Positions 5,504-5,934 of a DNA stretch of 5,934 nt are shown in pieces (position 1 is the stretch's first letter; each line of letters opens with the position of its first letter). The stretch is taken from assembly GCA_023250175.1 (NCBI GenBank), contig JAHFBD010000147.1, forward strand, positions 1 through 5,934. The letters are read 5' to 3'. The position numbers and the translations under genes were made by a program. The notes below the pieces were generated by a model that saw only the letters and a program-made list of their open reading frames with translations, was not told where the DNA came from and did no database searches. The stretch is from Candidatus Melainabacteria bacterium (GTDB lineage: Bacteria; Cyanobacteriota; Vampirovibrionia; 2-02-FULL-35-15).

Positions 5504-5934
5504 ATGGAACCTAAGGAAAAAATGGCAGATATAAAAAATATAAATAAAGATTTTTCTGATGAGTTAGCTAACTTAAAAAAAATAAGTGATATAAATAATG
5601 TTGTTAGTAAAGATTTTGACAAATTAAGAATTTGTACTGCTAAAGAAGAGCATGTTAAAGAATTAGCTGAGTTATGGGCTAACTTAGCGGCAATTCAGCA
5701 AGTATATGCTTCGGAAAGATATAATTTTTTAGCTGAAGGTAAAGACTGGCAAGCTGTTGTTAGAAAAAAACTTGCAAAAGAGCACAATCTTTTATTAGTT
5801 GTTCATGATATAGGTGATACAGAAGTAAAAGGCTTTTTGTATTTGCAAACAATTGTAATTCCTTCTTCAGATTTGGTTTTGAAGGGAGTCATTGAAGATA
5901 TTTATACAAAACCTCAATACAGAAAAACTAAGAT
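5504..5934 (+). CDS. GNAT-family N-acetyltransferase, N-terminal part (3' end outside window)
   Basis: An open frame of 143 complete codons runs off the window edge. After a charged, Asn/Lys/Asp-rich stretch of about 40 residues comes a GNAT-like beginning: 'LRICTAKEEHVKELAELW' (41-58) is the usual first strand plus helix, 'NLLLVVHD' (95-102) and 'VKGFLYLQ' (108-115) fit strands 2 and 3, and GVIEDIYTKPQYRKTK (128-143) is strand 4 leading into the acetyl-CoA loop, where GNATs read 'IEDLYV.PeYRgkG.G'. The remaining pyrophosphate-binding loop and the C-terminal strands are beyond the edge. The family transfers acetyl from acetyl-CoA to amines of varied substrates; nothing here identifies the substrate. 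It is separated from the peroxiredoxin by a terminator and 120 nt, so it is probably an independent unit. The extra N-terminal segment is not part of the GNAT fold and may be a lineage-specific tail. Confidence 0.75.
   Translation, partial: MEPKEKMADIKNINKDFSDELANLKKISDINNVVSKDFDKLRICTAKEEHVKELAELWANLAAIQQVYASERYNFLAEGKDWQAVVRKKLAKEHNLLLVVHDIGDTEVKGFLYLQTIVIPSSDLVLKGVIEDIYTKPQYRKTK

Overview
The window is a strongly AT-rich bacterial stretch with every gene on the + strand and the standard genetic code (all visible stops are TAA or TAG). It holds four complete genes, one gene cut at each edge and two intergenic regions. The lineage cannot be fixed from the sequence alone. The second GAF domain of the large signalling protein carries a 'HQC...R.W..dE...L' C-terminal half typical of cyanobacterial GAF proteins. 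That, with the low GC, makes a non-photosynthetic relative of Cyanobacteria (Melainabacteria/Vampirovibrionia-like) a reasonable but unproven guess.

Layout: (1) nt 1-246, the C-terminal end of quinolinate synthase NadA. (2) nt 259-2406, a GAF-GAF-GGDEF-HD-GYP cyclic-di-GMP signalling protein with a degenerate GGDEF motif (NSDEF) and an intact HD-GYP active site. (3) nt 2423-3466, a DUF1611/DgcN-family protein. (4) nt 3454-4545, an enolase-superfamily epimerase/racemase overlapping gene 3 by 13 nt. (5) nt 4683-5270, a typical 2-Cys peroxiredoxin with a GTG start and a strong ribosome binding site, followed by an intrinsic-terminator-like hairpin. (6) nt 5504 to the window end, a GNAT acetyltransferase cut by the edge.

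Genes 1-4 are packed with gaps of 12, 16 and -13 nt and look co-transcribed, although the first two have no obvious relation to the last two. The best functional unit is the overlapping pair 3+4. DUF1611 proteins beside an enolase-superfamily racemase match the DgcN-DgcA route, in which D-glutamate is N-acetylated and then racemised to N-acetyl-L-glutamate. The racemase also has every hallmark of L-Ala-D/L-Glu dipeptide epimerases, so a role in recycling D-Glu-containing murein peptides is the main alternative. Both readings concern D-glutamate from peptidoglycan.

The peroxiredoxin appears to be its own transcription unit. The noncoding DNA on both sides of it contains several related AT-rich elements built on GTTAA/TTAA words, plus two perfect short dyads. 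These are not explained by the genes and are the most unusual noncoding signal here. No RNA genes, CRISPR arrays or mobile elements were seen.
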